From Gorsachius magnificus (lineage: Eukaryota > Chordata > Aves > Pelecaniformes > Ardeidae): a stretch of 64,000 nt of DNA. Positions 1 to 10,900 of this stretch are shown in pieces. The DNA is taken from the NCBI GenBank assembly GCA_034008185.1, contig CM067081.1, positions 29,634,806 through 29,698,805 of the forward strand, given 5' to 3'. The notes beneath the pieces were generated by a model that saw only the letters and a list, made by a program, of their open reading frames with translations, was not told where the DNA came from and did no database searches. Each line of letters begins with the position of its first letter. The first letter of the stretch is position 1. The translations under genes were made by a program, and so were the position numbers.

Positions 1-1088
1 TGCTCAGGTAGCTGTCAGTATGCCCACTCCAACAAGAGCAGGTTTTTTCCGCAGGAACGAGGCCTTTATCATTAATGCTCTCCCCTACCCTAAAGCTTGT
101 GCATTTGTAAAACTTTGCCACTTACTTTATCTTTTGTATTTAAAAAAAAACAGTAAGGTTTTGCCCTGTAACAGGGGGTCACAAAAGTTTTAGCCTCCCT
201 CTGAAAAGTAGCACTTTTGCCTCTTCAGATGTACTGCGTTACAACAGAAACACTGACAGATGCTAGAACTCGTGCTAATTAAGACAAATGACAATTTTGT
301 CATTCATTTTTCTAAAATTATGGATTTTCTCCAAAAGGTCCTGCTCTTGAGTGCACAAACATTATGAGACCTCCATGAAATAAATATAAATGTGAAGCAT
401 TGTACAAGCATCTAACAATGAATACTTAACACTTTGTGGTAGTCAGAGTTAAAATGATAGTAGAAGCAGATGACATTTCTAAAAATGCATATATAAAACT
501 GATTAAATATTTCCTAAACATAAAGTTGTCTATATTTATACATCACACAACAAAAAAAGGGACAGAAATGTTTTGTATTCAAGATACTTATTAAGCTTTT
601 CCTTTATTAGCACTCCCAAGTGCTAGAGAAATTTATAAAAACTTGTACTTAATCCAGTTAAAATACTGTACAAAATGAAGAGGTTATGAATGCTGCCAGA
701 TCTCAGATTTATTTTTTTTTTAAGTTGCCTATGTAACAAAAGTAGACTTTAATTATAAGAAAAATAGCTTGGAAAGTATCCCAAAAATTATCTTAAGTCC
801 AACAATAAAGTAATTAGTCTGACAATGAAATCCAGATATATTCTTGCATACATTTACATGAATACAGGTAACTTATCAAATGGCATTTAACCTACTGTTT
901 GCTCTGAATAGTCAGTGAGTTTAGTAGGATGATATTTAACAGGCTATTCTGTTCCCATATGAAATGTGTGGCGATTTTGTGTAAAATAATGCAGTTCGTA
1001 CTGCTGCAAGGCAAGTCCACAGTTATCTCAATTCATAAGAACACAGGTAACATCAACAAAGGTCAAACTTACTTAGGGCATGAGATCA

Positions 1089-1095
1089 TCACAGT
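1089..1095 (-). promoter_or_regulatory. miR-27 seed match in FOXO1 3' UTR
   Basis: The minus strand reads ACTGTGA, complementary to miR-27 positions 2-8. The surrounding bases (AATACTGTGATG) match the human FOXO1 UTR as I recall it. FOXO1 repression by miR-27a is established in mammals; use in this species is inferred. Confidence 0.6.
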
Positions 1096-1241
1096 ATTCT
1101 TACAAAAGTTTATAAACTTTTCTTGGACCAAAACAGATAGTCTTAAAAAACAATTCTTCTTCTACAGATCATACTGTACAAAACCGAAAGCACAACATGA
1201 TGTAAGTAAGAGTCTTTGCTGTGATTATATGGTGTAGTGAA

Positions 1242-1249
1242 TTTGGCAC
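1242..1249 (-). promoter_or_regulatory. miR-96/miR-182 seed match in FOXO1 3' UTR
   Basis: The minus strand reads GTGCCAAA, an eight-base match to miR-96 positions 1-8 and a match to the shared miR-96/miR-182 seed core. It sits in the best conserved UTR block. FOXO1 is a known target of the miR-183/96/182 cluster in mammals. Confidence 0.68.
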
Positions 1250-1270
1250 TTCAGAGTAATGAAATTTCCA

Positions 1271-1277
1271 ATGGCAC
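1271..1277 (-). promoter_or_regulatory. miR-183 seed match in FOXO1 3' UTR
   Basis: The minus strand reads GTGCCAT, complementary to miR-183 positions 2-8. It lies 21 bases from the miR-96/182 match, so two members of one miRNA cluster have adjacent seeds. Confidence 0.6.
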
Positions 1278-1508
1278 AGTTCTTATCTACAGCAGCACAT
1301 AACCTGCAAAGCTTGGGCAAACATCCTGTACAGGAAAATACTCTGTCTGCTGCCAACTCTGACGAAAGAAAGAAAAAAGAAGACCCAAAAAAAAGCTAGT
1401 GCATGCGCACAGCTTTGTCAAGAAAATTAAAAAGGAAGGTGAAGGACATCTTTGTACTGCTTTTCTCAGTTCCTGCTGTCAGACAAGTCTGGAGAATTTA
1501 ACCATAGC

Positions 1509-1865
1509 CTAGGAAGAAAAAAAAAAAAAACAACAAAAAGAACAAATTAACATTCACACCAAAAGGTTAAATCTATTCAAATATGCTCAAACTACCTTTA
1601 AGATAACTTAAGTGGGAAAAACAAAATCATTAATTGCTAGTTACCAGCAAGTTTTTTGTTAGCCTTAGCACTCCACATGAAGTAACAGGAATTGGAACAC
1701 AGCAATCCTAATGCACTGGTGCAAAATAATAAAGGACTGGAAACCGCCTGACTGTAATAGAGGCACCTCACATGCCAACACAGAAGACCACCCAGGTTTT
1801 AAGCATTTTGACATCTCTTTTCCCTTTAATTGTTTTTCAGATTTATTATAAAAAGCACAGCTTAC
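1509..1865 (-). other. FOXO1: FOXO1 intron 2 (within the 3' UTR)
   Basis: This is a 357-bp intron bounded on the minus strand by the donor AGGAG|GTAAGC at 1866/1865 and the acceptor CTTCCTAG|G at 1509/1508. The acceptor is preceded by a long T-rich tract, visible on the plus strand as the A-run around 1516-1530. The human gene likewise has an untranslated third exon, and the sequence on both sides resembles human exon 2 end and exon 3 start. The intron contains no ORF of note. Confidence 0.8.
1842..1847 (-). promoter_or_regulatory. Candidate intronic poly(A) signal AATAAA
   Basis: A canonical AATAAA on the minus strand starts 19 bases after the exon 2 donor. A GU-rich stretch follows at about 1800-1761 (GGTGGTCTTCTGTGTTGG). 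Use here would give a FOXO1 mRNA with a very short 3' UTR. This is inference; the adjacent U1 site would be expected to suppress it. Confidence 0.35.
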
Positions 1866-1878
1866 CTCCTACTACATC
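1866..1878 (-). other. FOXO1: FOXO1 exon 2, 3' UTR part
   Basis: Only 13 untranslated bases lie between the TAG stop and the exon 2/exon 3 junction. The distance is well under the roughly 50-55 bases at which a downstream junction triggers nonsense-mediated decay. Confidence 0.78.
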
Positions 1879-3222
1879 CTAGCCTGACACCCAACTGTGT
1901 GTGGTTGTCTTTACGCTGTGCTGAAAACTTTGGTTAGGCAATACACTGTCAAAGTTAAAATCTAACGTTTCTCCATCCATAAGGTCATTACGGATAATCG
2001 ACTCCATGTCACAGTCCAACCGTTCAATTAACATGTCATCTAAGTCACTGGGAAGCTTCTCCTGGTGGAGGGAAACAATTCCCACCCTTCCATAGCCATT
2101 GCAACTGTTAACAGGGGCGTATGGGTTCATAGCATTCATCTGCATTGGGTGACTCATAGGCACTTGTAACGAAGTCTTCACTGTCGACAAGCGATTTAGA
2201 CCTGAAGTATGTGACATGGTGTTCACTGTGTGTGACAAGGCACGACCATTAACTGCAGGTGTTGGCTGGTTATGTCCTTGGTGAGGGCGGGCATTAGGGT
2301 TCATCATTTTGTTGTGGGGCGGTTGACTGCCATAATTTGGCATCACCGAGTTAGCGACCATCAGCACACTTTGGCCCAGCGCCCTGCCACCAGCCTGGGA
2401 AACACCAGTGTCTACTGATGCCAAGATATCATTGTGCGGCGGAGAATCGGAAGTCAGTAACTCCTTCAGAAGTCCTGCGGGACAGTTATATTGGCTCATC
2501 GATCCATAGCTTGATTTACTGTCTTGAAGAGTCTGCATAGGAATCTGGGGCAAAGAGTTCATGCTAGCTTGAGCATAGGTATATTTCCTGTAGTCTGGAT
2601 TTGGTGAACCTATACTTGTGGTCGAGGATGCAAACGAGTAGCCTGGTGTTTGCTGCATCAGGGTAGCAGATGAAGACTGGGTTGACACAGTCATTGATGT
2701 ATTAGGTGACAAGAGATTAAGGTTATCCAAAAGATTTTCCATGTTCTCAGAACTACTCATCTCTGAAAGGCTGGGTAGAGTAGAAGTCATTTTGGTGGCT
2801 GATGATGGGTATACCATGGAGTGCACATCCCCATCTCCAAGATCATCTTGCTCTGGCAAAATAGGAGAAAGTCTTCCGCTAATCGTACTAGCGTTAGAGC
2901 TAGTTCTAGGTCGAAATGTACTCCAGTTATCAAAGTCATCGTTACTGTGAGAGCTGGGGCTTGCAGGCCACTTCGAGAACTGCGATCCGGGGCTGTCACC
3001 ATTTCCCTCTTGACCAGACTGAAGGGATGCTTTTTTCTTGGCAGCTCTGCCTCTGCTTTTGGCAAACTTGCTGTTGTTATCCATGGATGCCGCTCGTCTC
3101 CTGGGAGATTTGCCACTCTTTCCTCCTTCAGGATTGAGCATCCACCAGGAACTCTTCCCTGTCCCCTCATTCTGCACTCTGATGAACTTGCTGTGCAGAG
3201 ACAGGTTGTGACGGATTGAATT
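1879..3222 (-). CDS. FOXO1: FOXO1 forkhead box O1, coding part of exon 2 (C-terminal 447 residues)
   Basis: FOXO1 is an insulin/PI3K-AKT-regulated nuclear transcription factor that binds GTAAACA-type sites. This exon opens in phase with [10 protein letters not shown], the DNA-recognition helix of the forkhead domain. Adding 210 to an exon residue number gives the human numbering: the helix histidine is H215 (codon 3210-3208). The domain continues through wing 2, then K245/K248, the CDK site S249, the nuclear-localisation/AKT site RRRAAS with S256 (3087-3085) and RPRTSS with S319 (2898-2896), followed by the casein-kinase serines 322 and 325. A leucine-rich export signal [11 protein letters not shown] lies at exon residues 161-171. 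LKELL (LxxLL, 462-466) is at 2469-2455. The acidic transactivation tail [10 protein letters not shown]... runs to VSG and a TAG stop. The open frame runs to a Met at 3366, but its first 48 codons are intronic. Exon 1, with the N-terminus and first AKT site, is outside the window. Recognition is essentially certain. Confidence 0.98.
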   Translation of the reverse strand, partial: NSIRHNLSLHSKFIRVQNEGTGKSSWWMLNPEGGKSGKSPRRRAASMDNNSKFAKSRGRAAKKKASLQSGQEGNGDSPGSQFSKWPASPSSHSNDDFDNWSTFRPRTSSNASTISGRLSPILPEQDDLGDGDVHSMVYPSSATKMTSTLPSLSEMSSSENMENLLDNLNLLSPNTSMTVSTQSSSATLMQQTPGYSFASSTTSIGSPNPDYRKYTYAQASMNSLPQIPMQTLQDSKSSYGSMSQYNCPAGLLKELLTSDSPPHNDILASVDTGVSQAGGRALGQSVLMVANSVMPNYGSQPPHNKMMNPNARPHQGHNQPTPAVNGRALSHTVNTMSHTSGLNRLSTVKTSLQVPMSHPMQMNAMNPYAPVNSCNGYGRVGIVSLHQEKLPSDLDDMLIERLDCDMESIIRNDLMDGETLDFNFDSVLPNQSFQHSVKTTTHSWVSG

Positions 3223-3246
3223 CTGAAAAACAAAATAAGGTGTAAG
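3223..3246 (-). other. FOXO1: Intron 1 acceptor and probable branch point
   Basis: On the minus strand the intron ends TTATTTTGTTTTTCAG directly before the AAT codon of exon 2. A branch-point-like CTTAC (3246-3242) places the branch A about 20 bases upstream of the acceptor AG. The phase agrees with the known exon 1/exon 2 junction inside the forkhead domain. Confidence 0.85.
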
Positions 3247-6200
3247 GACCGGAGAAAACATGCTTCTTTTACAGTGTACTAATATTTGTCTTTGCAAACA
3301 TACTCTCATTTTGTTAGAAAACATGGGATAATCATGAAATGGGAAAACATGCCAGTCTAGAAACATCTTTTATCAGCTCACCACTCAGAACTGGCTGAAA
3401 CGAGCTTTCAGAGAGTTGCCATGTCAATTTGTCTGTTATGTGGCCTGATCATATCTGACATTATAAAATAAAATACTGAAGGAGCTGTTCTGAAATACAA
3501 ATTCCTCATAAAGGAGACAAAATATACCAGAAGACCAAGACAATGACTGAAGATCTCATTATCAGCTTCACTCTAATGAGCTGAACCTGATTGCATTTAG
3601 GCATTTTTTTTTCTTATTATTATTATTTTAAGCCAAGATCAGGAATGATAGACCCTGTTCTGTGGTCCTTATAATGGCATCTCATCACACACAACCCTAA
3701 ACCCAGCAAACATGCCAGCCTGTGAGTATTGCCACTGAACATTAGTGAGGTTTATATGACTTGTGTTATGTGAGAAAACACATCTAGAAAACCAGCTGAG
3801 GATTAAATTCTAATTTTTATAAATAATCATCACAAATTGCCTAAGAAATCATAAGGGAGAAAGGAACGCAAACAGCATAGACAAAATTACATTTAAAATC
3901 TCAGTCTTAAAACCATCTTTCTCTTTCAAAGTCAACATTTTAATATGCAAAATTCCTGAGGGCACAACATATCTTGTGCCAAGACTGACCAGAGGTACTG
4001 AAGCTTTTCATTATCTCCTGAGCCACGAGTAACGCTTCATGTTTTGTTCTTAAATCAAAAAAAAAAAAGAAAAAAAATCCAAAAATCCAAAATCCAAGCC
4101 CACAAGTTGACCTATTAACAAGAGACAACCCTGTGCATTACCAAGCTGTGTTTCTTCCTCATGTAATTTTCTGCTGAGCAAGTGTAAAGAACATTATATC
4201 AACAGAAAAGCTGTCCTATATTTTGACAGAATTGCTAACAAAGGGCCACAAGTTCAGAGTGCAGCCATAGATGTTGGTAAGAGGGTGGGACAGTAGCACA
4301 GTCTACATGGGAACTCACGGTCTGCACTAGGACTGCAATTCATACAGAACAAGAGGCGGGAACCACAAAACGGCACATGAAATGGGTAAACCAGAAATTA
4401 GACCTCGATGGCAGAGAAATTAATGATGCAGTAGCTTCCATTCATAGTCATTTTTAGTAGAAAAATTTGGGGGAGCAGAAATAGAAGGACTGTTTCTGGA
4501 AAGCAGTAATAAGGCTGATCTTGACCAGCAGGCCAGTAGGCCAGTTATCTCAAAACACTAAATGGCTGCCAGACCTACAAAAACCCTGCTCTGTCTTTCC
4601 TGTTTTCCTACCTTTTTCCTCCCATCTATCTTCTCTGAGTTTTTAACCTCATCCCCAAGACCCACTACAGCACCAAACCATGAGGATGATACAGCTCATG
4701 GAGCTTTGCATGCCTTGCGAGACAAACCAGAGGACGAGGGACACAGTCACTGCTCTGGTTTCTGGCTGCCTTTGCTGTATTTCCCAACCCAGAGTGCTGT
4801 CTGTGACAGCAGCATCTCCAGAAATGTCTTCCTTCACCTTCTCTACTCTACCCGTCCTCCTGTATACATTAGCTTTCTCAAAGATGCATGTCTTTCCCCA
4901 CTGCCTATACATCCAGCTGACAGAAGAAAAAAAGCAAAGACCATAAGGAGGTGTGCCAGGTGAAAAGAGTCCATCTCGTGGGGCCTGGCTCAAATCAGAG
5001 ACAACAGGTCCAAATGCCCTGCAAGGGTCATGACGTTGTGGACCACAAAAAGCCAACCAGCCAAGGCAGGCCTGGCCACCTGCAGAGCTCAACAGGAATG
5101 GTTATTCTGGGGGTGAAGAGGAGATGAAGACAGCAAGGAAGCATTATGGCCCTGTGAGACCTTACAGACAGCAGTGTCCTGAGACTATCCCCCCAGGAGT
5201 GCAGCTTCACCCCAAAGAGGGGCACAAGGCGCTCTTTGACAGCAGAAGATGGCAGAACATGGCCTCATGGCAGCTCGCTGTTCAACCAGCACAGCAAGGA
5301 CTCAAACCATGTGCCTAAACTCAGAAGCCGTTCCAACCTCTCCTTCCCCTCCAAAGAACCATCTTTATTTAACAAATTAACCCAGTTAAACACCAGTGAC
5401 AATTTGAGCATTTCTTTATTCAATATTGAAAGGAAGCCATTCTCATGTTAACTACTTAACGAAGGACTGTATCTCTCCACTGCAGGTAACCCTGCAATCA
5501 AAACCTCATCTTCTCTCTAGCTACAGGCCGTTAGGGAAGGCCTTGAAATTTTATTTTCACCAGGTGCAGGTAACACACTGGGGGGGATAAGCCCAAAAAT
5601 CCATCTTTGGACTTGCCCGACCGAGAAGCCTCGTGAGGCCGGCCCAGCACAGCCTGTTGTTTTCACTCGAGGGCCACAGCCGAATCCCCGGCTGACAGGA
5701 GTCCAGCTCTAGAAATGTCGCAAGAAAGTTGTTCTGCACGTCTGTTGACTAAAAAAACTCCTGCGCCAGTTCATTTTTTTTACTGTATTTTGTAAACATA
5801 GCCAGTTGGCTCAGGCTTACTGTTTACTACCAAAATAGGCATATCAAACACACAAAACATCAGGCAGAGAAAATACCGGGCTAAGGCGCAGTTCCCTCTT
5901 CCCTGCAACAGAAGTGTTAAATATTTAAGAAATCACTGCTATTCCTTAGTCATCAAAAATGTTATAATCTGGTATTATTGTACTGAGGACATCTGAGGTC
6001 GCTCTTTGAGTAACAGAGCTGTCTCCTAACTCTGCCAGCAATGAAAAAAAAAAAAATTTTCCTAACAGGAAAAGGTTTGTGGCCCAGAGCTTGTTACATA
6101 AATTCCTGTTTTTCACGCAGCCAGCAGGACATTAAAGAAGCTATGATTTACTAACTTGGAAAAAGTGTTGAAGAGGTAAATCTTGTGAAAATATGCACTG

Positions 6201-6285
6201 CTGTTAATGATGTTGTGTCTACAAATCTTTGCCAGACACAAACATGACCTGATAAAAAAGTATAGTTTCAGCAGTGGATCTTGGC
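3247..6285. other. Unique intron sequence, nothing recognised
   Basis: AT-rich intron sequence. It contains an A-rich stretch near 4056-4085 and short overlapping open frames on both strands around 4562-5092 that show no domain and are treated as chance. Confidence 0.6.
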
Positions 6286-6510
6286 AGCCGGAGGATCGGC
6301 GCGGCTGTCAGTGGCCGGGGCGCTCGGCGGCACCGCCGGCCCTGGCAGGCTGCAAGACGCCTCCAGCCACGGCTTTCGGCAGGACTTTGAAGCAAAGCCT
6401 CCCAAAACCTGGCCTGAATGACGCGAAAAGCAAGCTGCCGCAGTTTGAGGCGGGTTTCCGCGCAGCGGCGACGCACGCCAGATCGCTCGGAGAGCATCCC
6501 CGCTGGAATT
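6286..6510. promoter_or_regulatory. CpG-dense patch in intron 1
   Basis: By eye, roughly 28 CpG dinucleotides fall in about 220 bases, with about ten in the first 60 (cggaggatcggcgcggctgt and onward). The flanks are AT-rich and CpG-poor, so the boundary is sharp. The patch lies about 3 kb from exon 2. Three frames are open across it (6207-6575 plus, 6219-6497 minus, 6308-6646 minus), which is typical of GC-rich DNA; none shows a known domain. A regulatory CpG island is the simplest reading, but a promoter is not demonstrated. Confidence 0.5.
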
Positions 6511-7624
6511 TTATCAAAACCTCGTCAGGATGGCAGCAAGGCTGCTGCCACCTGTGGGGTGTTCCCTGGGATTGAGTCTCCGCCTTTGAGATAAAGCCTC
6601 CGCTCCTGTTTGGTCTGCAAACCGACTTCATGCCATACTTCGGCATACAGACCAGGAACTGTAGATATGCTTAGTGCTACTCGCTGATTTAAGAGCCAAA
6701 ATATGCAAAACCCAGTATCTGCTAAATGCAATGTGATGAGCACACACCAGCTAATAAAACTTGTGAAGCTGAGAAAATGATTCCTTTGAATCTACACGTT
6801 TATATCATTCAGCTGCATTTCCAACATCTCCAACAGCCAAACCACGCAGCCCTGCTTGCTGCTCTTCTAAGCAACAAATAACCTCAAACTGCTTTATGAT
6901 TTAAAACAATTAAAGAAATAAATGTCTCAGCCATTTAATCCTTGGATGCAAGCAGCTCTGCTGATATCTAATACTGCATTTAAATCCACTAAATTCCCAC
7001 TAAAACACGTAACTTAAGCTTAACCTGACTTACCGCTGAAAGAAATCATATCCCTATTACAATTAAAGTCAAAGTATTTAATTATTTTTTCAGCAAATGG
7101 TTTTGGTGTTTTACTAAAGAGAAACATCCGAAAACAGTTGCTTTTTTAAACCTGACAACACTGTAGGCCTGTACTTATCAGAGAGAGACCATACAGGTAC
7201 ACGGGCCATCTTTCCTCCACCCCAGCCCTTGAAGCAGAGCAGACCTCCTGTTTAACCCCACTGAAAACCTCTCCAAGCAGGATATACCTGTGGATCTGTG
7301 AGTATCCGGGGAGCTGCAAGACCTAAACCTTGCCAAAGCACCTACGGGCGCCCATGGTCTCTCCCACCCTCATACACATGGGCACAGACAGCACCTGTTC
7401 AGCCACAGTGCTGCCATAGCCATCGAAAGGGAGAGCAAGGGATGGACACGACAGTCTATACATTTTACAAAAACAAGTGGATTTGCTACCAAGGTGCGTA
7501 TGCTGATGGTATAGCACTAAAGCACACCATGGCATCTCAGAAAAGAGACTCACCAGTAACTAGTAACAAAGGCAGAAGGAGTTGGCCTCTGGAGGCAGAT
7601 ACAGCCATAACAGAGTGGGGAGGT
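6511..7624. other. Unique intron sequence, nothing recognised
   Basis: AT-rich intron DNA without repeats or a supportable gene. The 129-codon frame at 7298-7687 runs into the CR1 tail and is chance. Confidence 0.55.
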
Positions 7625-7922
7625 CATAGAATCACAGAATCGTTTAGGCTGGAAAAGACCTTTAAGATCATCAAGTCCAGCCATTAACCTAACACTGACA
7701 TCCCACCACTAAACCATGTCCCTAAGAACCACATCTACCCATCTTTTAAATACCTCTAGGGATGGGGACTCGACCACTTCCCTGGGCAGCCCATTCCAAT
7801 GCCTGACAACCCTTTCAGTGAAAAAATTGTTCCTAATGTCCAATCTAAACCTCCCCTGGCGCAACTAGAGGCCATTTCCTCTTGTCCTATCACCCATTAC
7901 CTGGGAGAAGAGACCAACACCC
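7625..7922 (-). mobile_element. CR1 LINE 3' fragment
   Basis: Read on the minus strand, this is the last roughly 300 bases of a CR1 retrotransposon. It encodes the degraded end of ORF2 ([13 protein letters not shown], then [23 protein letters not shown]), then the short 3' UTR, and ends in ATTCTGTG ATTCTATG octamers at 7642-7625. It is 5'-truncated, as most CR1 copies are, and lies in the same orientation as FOXO1. Confidence 0.93.
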
Positions 7923-10900
7923 TCTAAGAGTCCTATGACCATAAGGTCATAAGTGGCTATAAGAGCAAGACTGCTTCCATAATACACAGGTCAGGCATTT
8001 CTATTAAAATTAACAGTCTAATGATTGCCCACCAATTTTCCATTCAGAAGATACCTCAGCAGTCCACTGCTTCCTACACTTCATCCAAGGGGATAGTCTA
8101 CACACATTGCTGGTCAGCTTGCGCTACCATCAGCTGAAATGGCTGCAAATACAGAGTGGGGCACAGTATCTGACCGTAGTTCTCAGATCTCTCCAAACAA
8201 TATCTGAAATAGATTTGGAAGCTGGAGAGAAACTTCCAGGGAATACATCACTCAAGACTGCTTCTGTCATGACCCTTTAAGATAATCACAATCAAAAAAA
8301 AATAAAAAAAAAAGAGAGAAGGGGGCAAATTGCTTTTATTTGAACTGATAGCTTGAGAATATTACAATAAGAACATGCCTGGCAAGAAAGTCAGGGTTGA
8401 GGACTGGTAGCAGAGAAGTTCAGAGACCCATCACTCTAACATTGTCACTGTAGAGAGGTGTCTGCTCTGATCAGCAGTGGCTTGCATATGAGCCAGCTGT
8501 GGAGACAACACCAAAGCAGAGAAGGGACAACCCCAGGATTTCCATATGCTGTTACAGAGGACATCAGACCTGTATGCCAAGGTCTGTGTACAGGGACTCC
8601 ACAGCAGGTCCAGATGTTCAAATCACCCTCGTCTTGGAGCCTCAGTGGCGAGCACCACTCTAAAAAGAAGTCATAAAAAGACCTTCTAGGAATGTATGCA
8701 AAGGACAAGAAGTTCACCACCACACTTGCTCAGGGTTCCTTCAGCATTAACAGCCAGACAGCAGCAGCAGGGGCTAACTGTGGCAAGTGGCACCACACAG
8801 CATCTATCCAAGGCTAAGCTAGACCATGCCCAGTGAAACAGGCAGGTCTGCTTGGAACAGTTACACTGCCTACACTTACTTTGCTGTGGTTTCCAACCAT
8901 CCTGACAAGTTTGCACAGGCAGGGTGAGGAGGCCAAGGAAGAAAGAGAACATCGATAACTCCAGATGCACCAGATTTTCCTTTGGTACAACAGTCTGGTG
9001 TAAGGCAATCCTGTTTGTCTTATCTAATGACTATGAGATACAACAAGTTCAGATGCAGATGCTGCACATGGGGCTTGCATTTGCCTCAGGGCTAGTGCTG
9101 GACACCCAAAAGTGTTCGGTCAACAGACAGCAAAATTGTTCATAAAACAGCCTGAGCCGCACTTCTCTCTCAAAAGCGTTCCCAATACTACAATGTTCAC
9201 CAACACAACCGCACACCTGACTGCAGTGTCAGAGGCTTCAAATGCTAATGAAATAGCTCTCTTTGCCCCTCAATTGCAGCATTCTTTGATTACAGCTCAG
9301 AAACCTTCCCTGCTGTTGGACGAGAGCATGGACAGGGAAGCATGTCACTTAGCCTCAGGTCAAAGAATCAAATTTAGAAGATGCTGGCAATTTGCCACCT
9401 GCAGCTGCATGGAGGTGGAAGGGCAGGATTTCCTCCTAAACAGGTCATGCTTTTTTGGGTCCTTTGTTCTTAGGGGGGGGGGAGGACACGACAGTGCATT
9501 TGTTTGACTTCATTTTTCTCCTGCACTGTTATATGGTTAAATGTCAGCTGGAAAAAGTGCAGAAACACGTCAGTCTTACTAGAGGGACCTTGCACTGTTT
9601 CTCTGTGCTTTTCATTACAGATGGTGGCATAGCAAGAGTCTTTCCTAGAACACCACCCATGAAACATGGTGATACTTCTGTAGACGGTTTCACTGGATAA
9701 GATTTCAGCAATGTATCCCTTGTTCCCTGCGTGAATGTACAAGAATGGGACAGACTCTTCTGTTATCACTATACAGTCACTATACATGTCTCTCAGGCAC
9801 AGAAGGGGGTCTCCTGTGACCACAAGTCAGTGGCATTAATCTAAGTCCTGTGCATTCTGCACTTAAGTCCACAGATCTATACTATCCTACACTTCTTTCT
9901 CATAGCTGCAGAAGACTAAAAAACTTTGGACACCAAAGGGGCTTGGCCATCCTCCAGGTTGTATCCTGCTGCCACACGTGGCACCAGGGACTGGACGGGA
10001 TTTCGCAACCACTGGAGCTTTCTTCTCTGGAACACTGTATGTAGTAACAGAAAAATACATGCACTGCTCCAGACATTGATGTTTAAAGGACTTGGCTATG
10101 CAGACTTAGGTGTCAGAACTGACAACTCTAATGACGTGTATTTGAGTAATTCCCCATTGCTATCCCCAGACATGTTCCCCTTCGTTCTAGGCAGACTCCT
10201 TTGAAGCACTTTCCCATAATGGCAGTTTGGACATTTCTAATGAGATGGTAACACCTGTCTACTTCATCTATATGGGCATTTAGAAAGAATGAGCATTTAA
10301 ACCATTAAAAAGCTAAAGCATAAAATGGGAAGTATACACACACAGGCCAAGCACACTCTTAGGTGCTGTTCAGATGTGACGACTCCCAATCAAAACTTCT
10401 TATGACCATCCTTATGTTTTCTGTACCTCCAAGGGAGAGACAGAGCTACAACCAGGTTAACGATCGTCTATAACAGTGCCAATATGCCATTTTATACCCA
10501 CATTTATTTCTATAACCACAATACAGTCATGATATAATATCAACACAGCATACACCAAATATATAAACATTTGCTAGCATTTGAAAGCCGAGGAAACTAA
10601 GTGACACTGATTAGGAAAAACAACAGACGAAGATGCATATGAAAATTGTGAGATATTTAAAAGGGATTTGTCAAATGGAACTTCCTCCCCCTCTGGTAAA
10701 ATCATCTGGGAAGCCAAGACAGTCAACAGGTTTGTCTAAAAGCTATCAGTTTTCAGGGGTGAAAGAAGGGCAACAATAAGAAGGCAGCACAGCATTGCAA
10801 AAAAACCAAAAGCAAATAGCCATCAGGATATGACAAAAGTTGTGAAGTGTAGAAAATAAGGGAAGAAATAAATATCAGATGAAGAAAATTCAAAGCTAGC

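Larger units (their letters stand above)
1..1508 (-). other. FOXO1: FOXO1 exon 3, 3' UTR (partial)
   Basis: This is non-coding terminal exon sequence of FOXO1, read on the minus strand. Its 5' end is set by a strong acceptor (pyrimidine-rich tract ending CTTCCTAG) so that the exon begins at 1508. Blocks at about 1440-1500 and 1221-1345 match the human FOXO1 3' UTR as I remember it, including the stretch running from the CCTGTACAGGATGTTTGCCC block to the GTGCCAAA block. Further matches occur near 720-800 and 361-376, so the UTR appears to continue past the window start. Minus-strand AATAAA hexamers lie at 603-608 and 708-713; neither can be called a used cleavage site from sequence alone. The 102-codon plus-strand ORF at 929-1237 is a chance opening inside this UTR. 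Confidence 0.88.

Noticed and set aside
2741..3233. Other open frames overlapping exon 2 on both strands (2821-3219 plus, 2787-3233 minus, and others)
   Set aside because: They are shadows of the conserved FOXO1 frame and have no family resemblance.
3223..3366. Extension of the FOXO1 frame upstream to a Met at 3366 (48 extra codons)
   Set aside because: The extra residues do not resemble FOXO1, and a good branch point and TTTTTCAG acceptor place the exon start at 3222, in phase with the known forkhead split.
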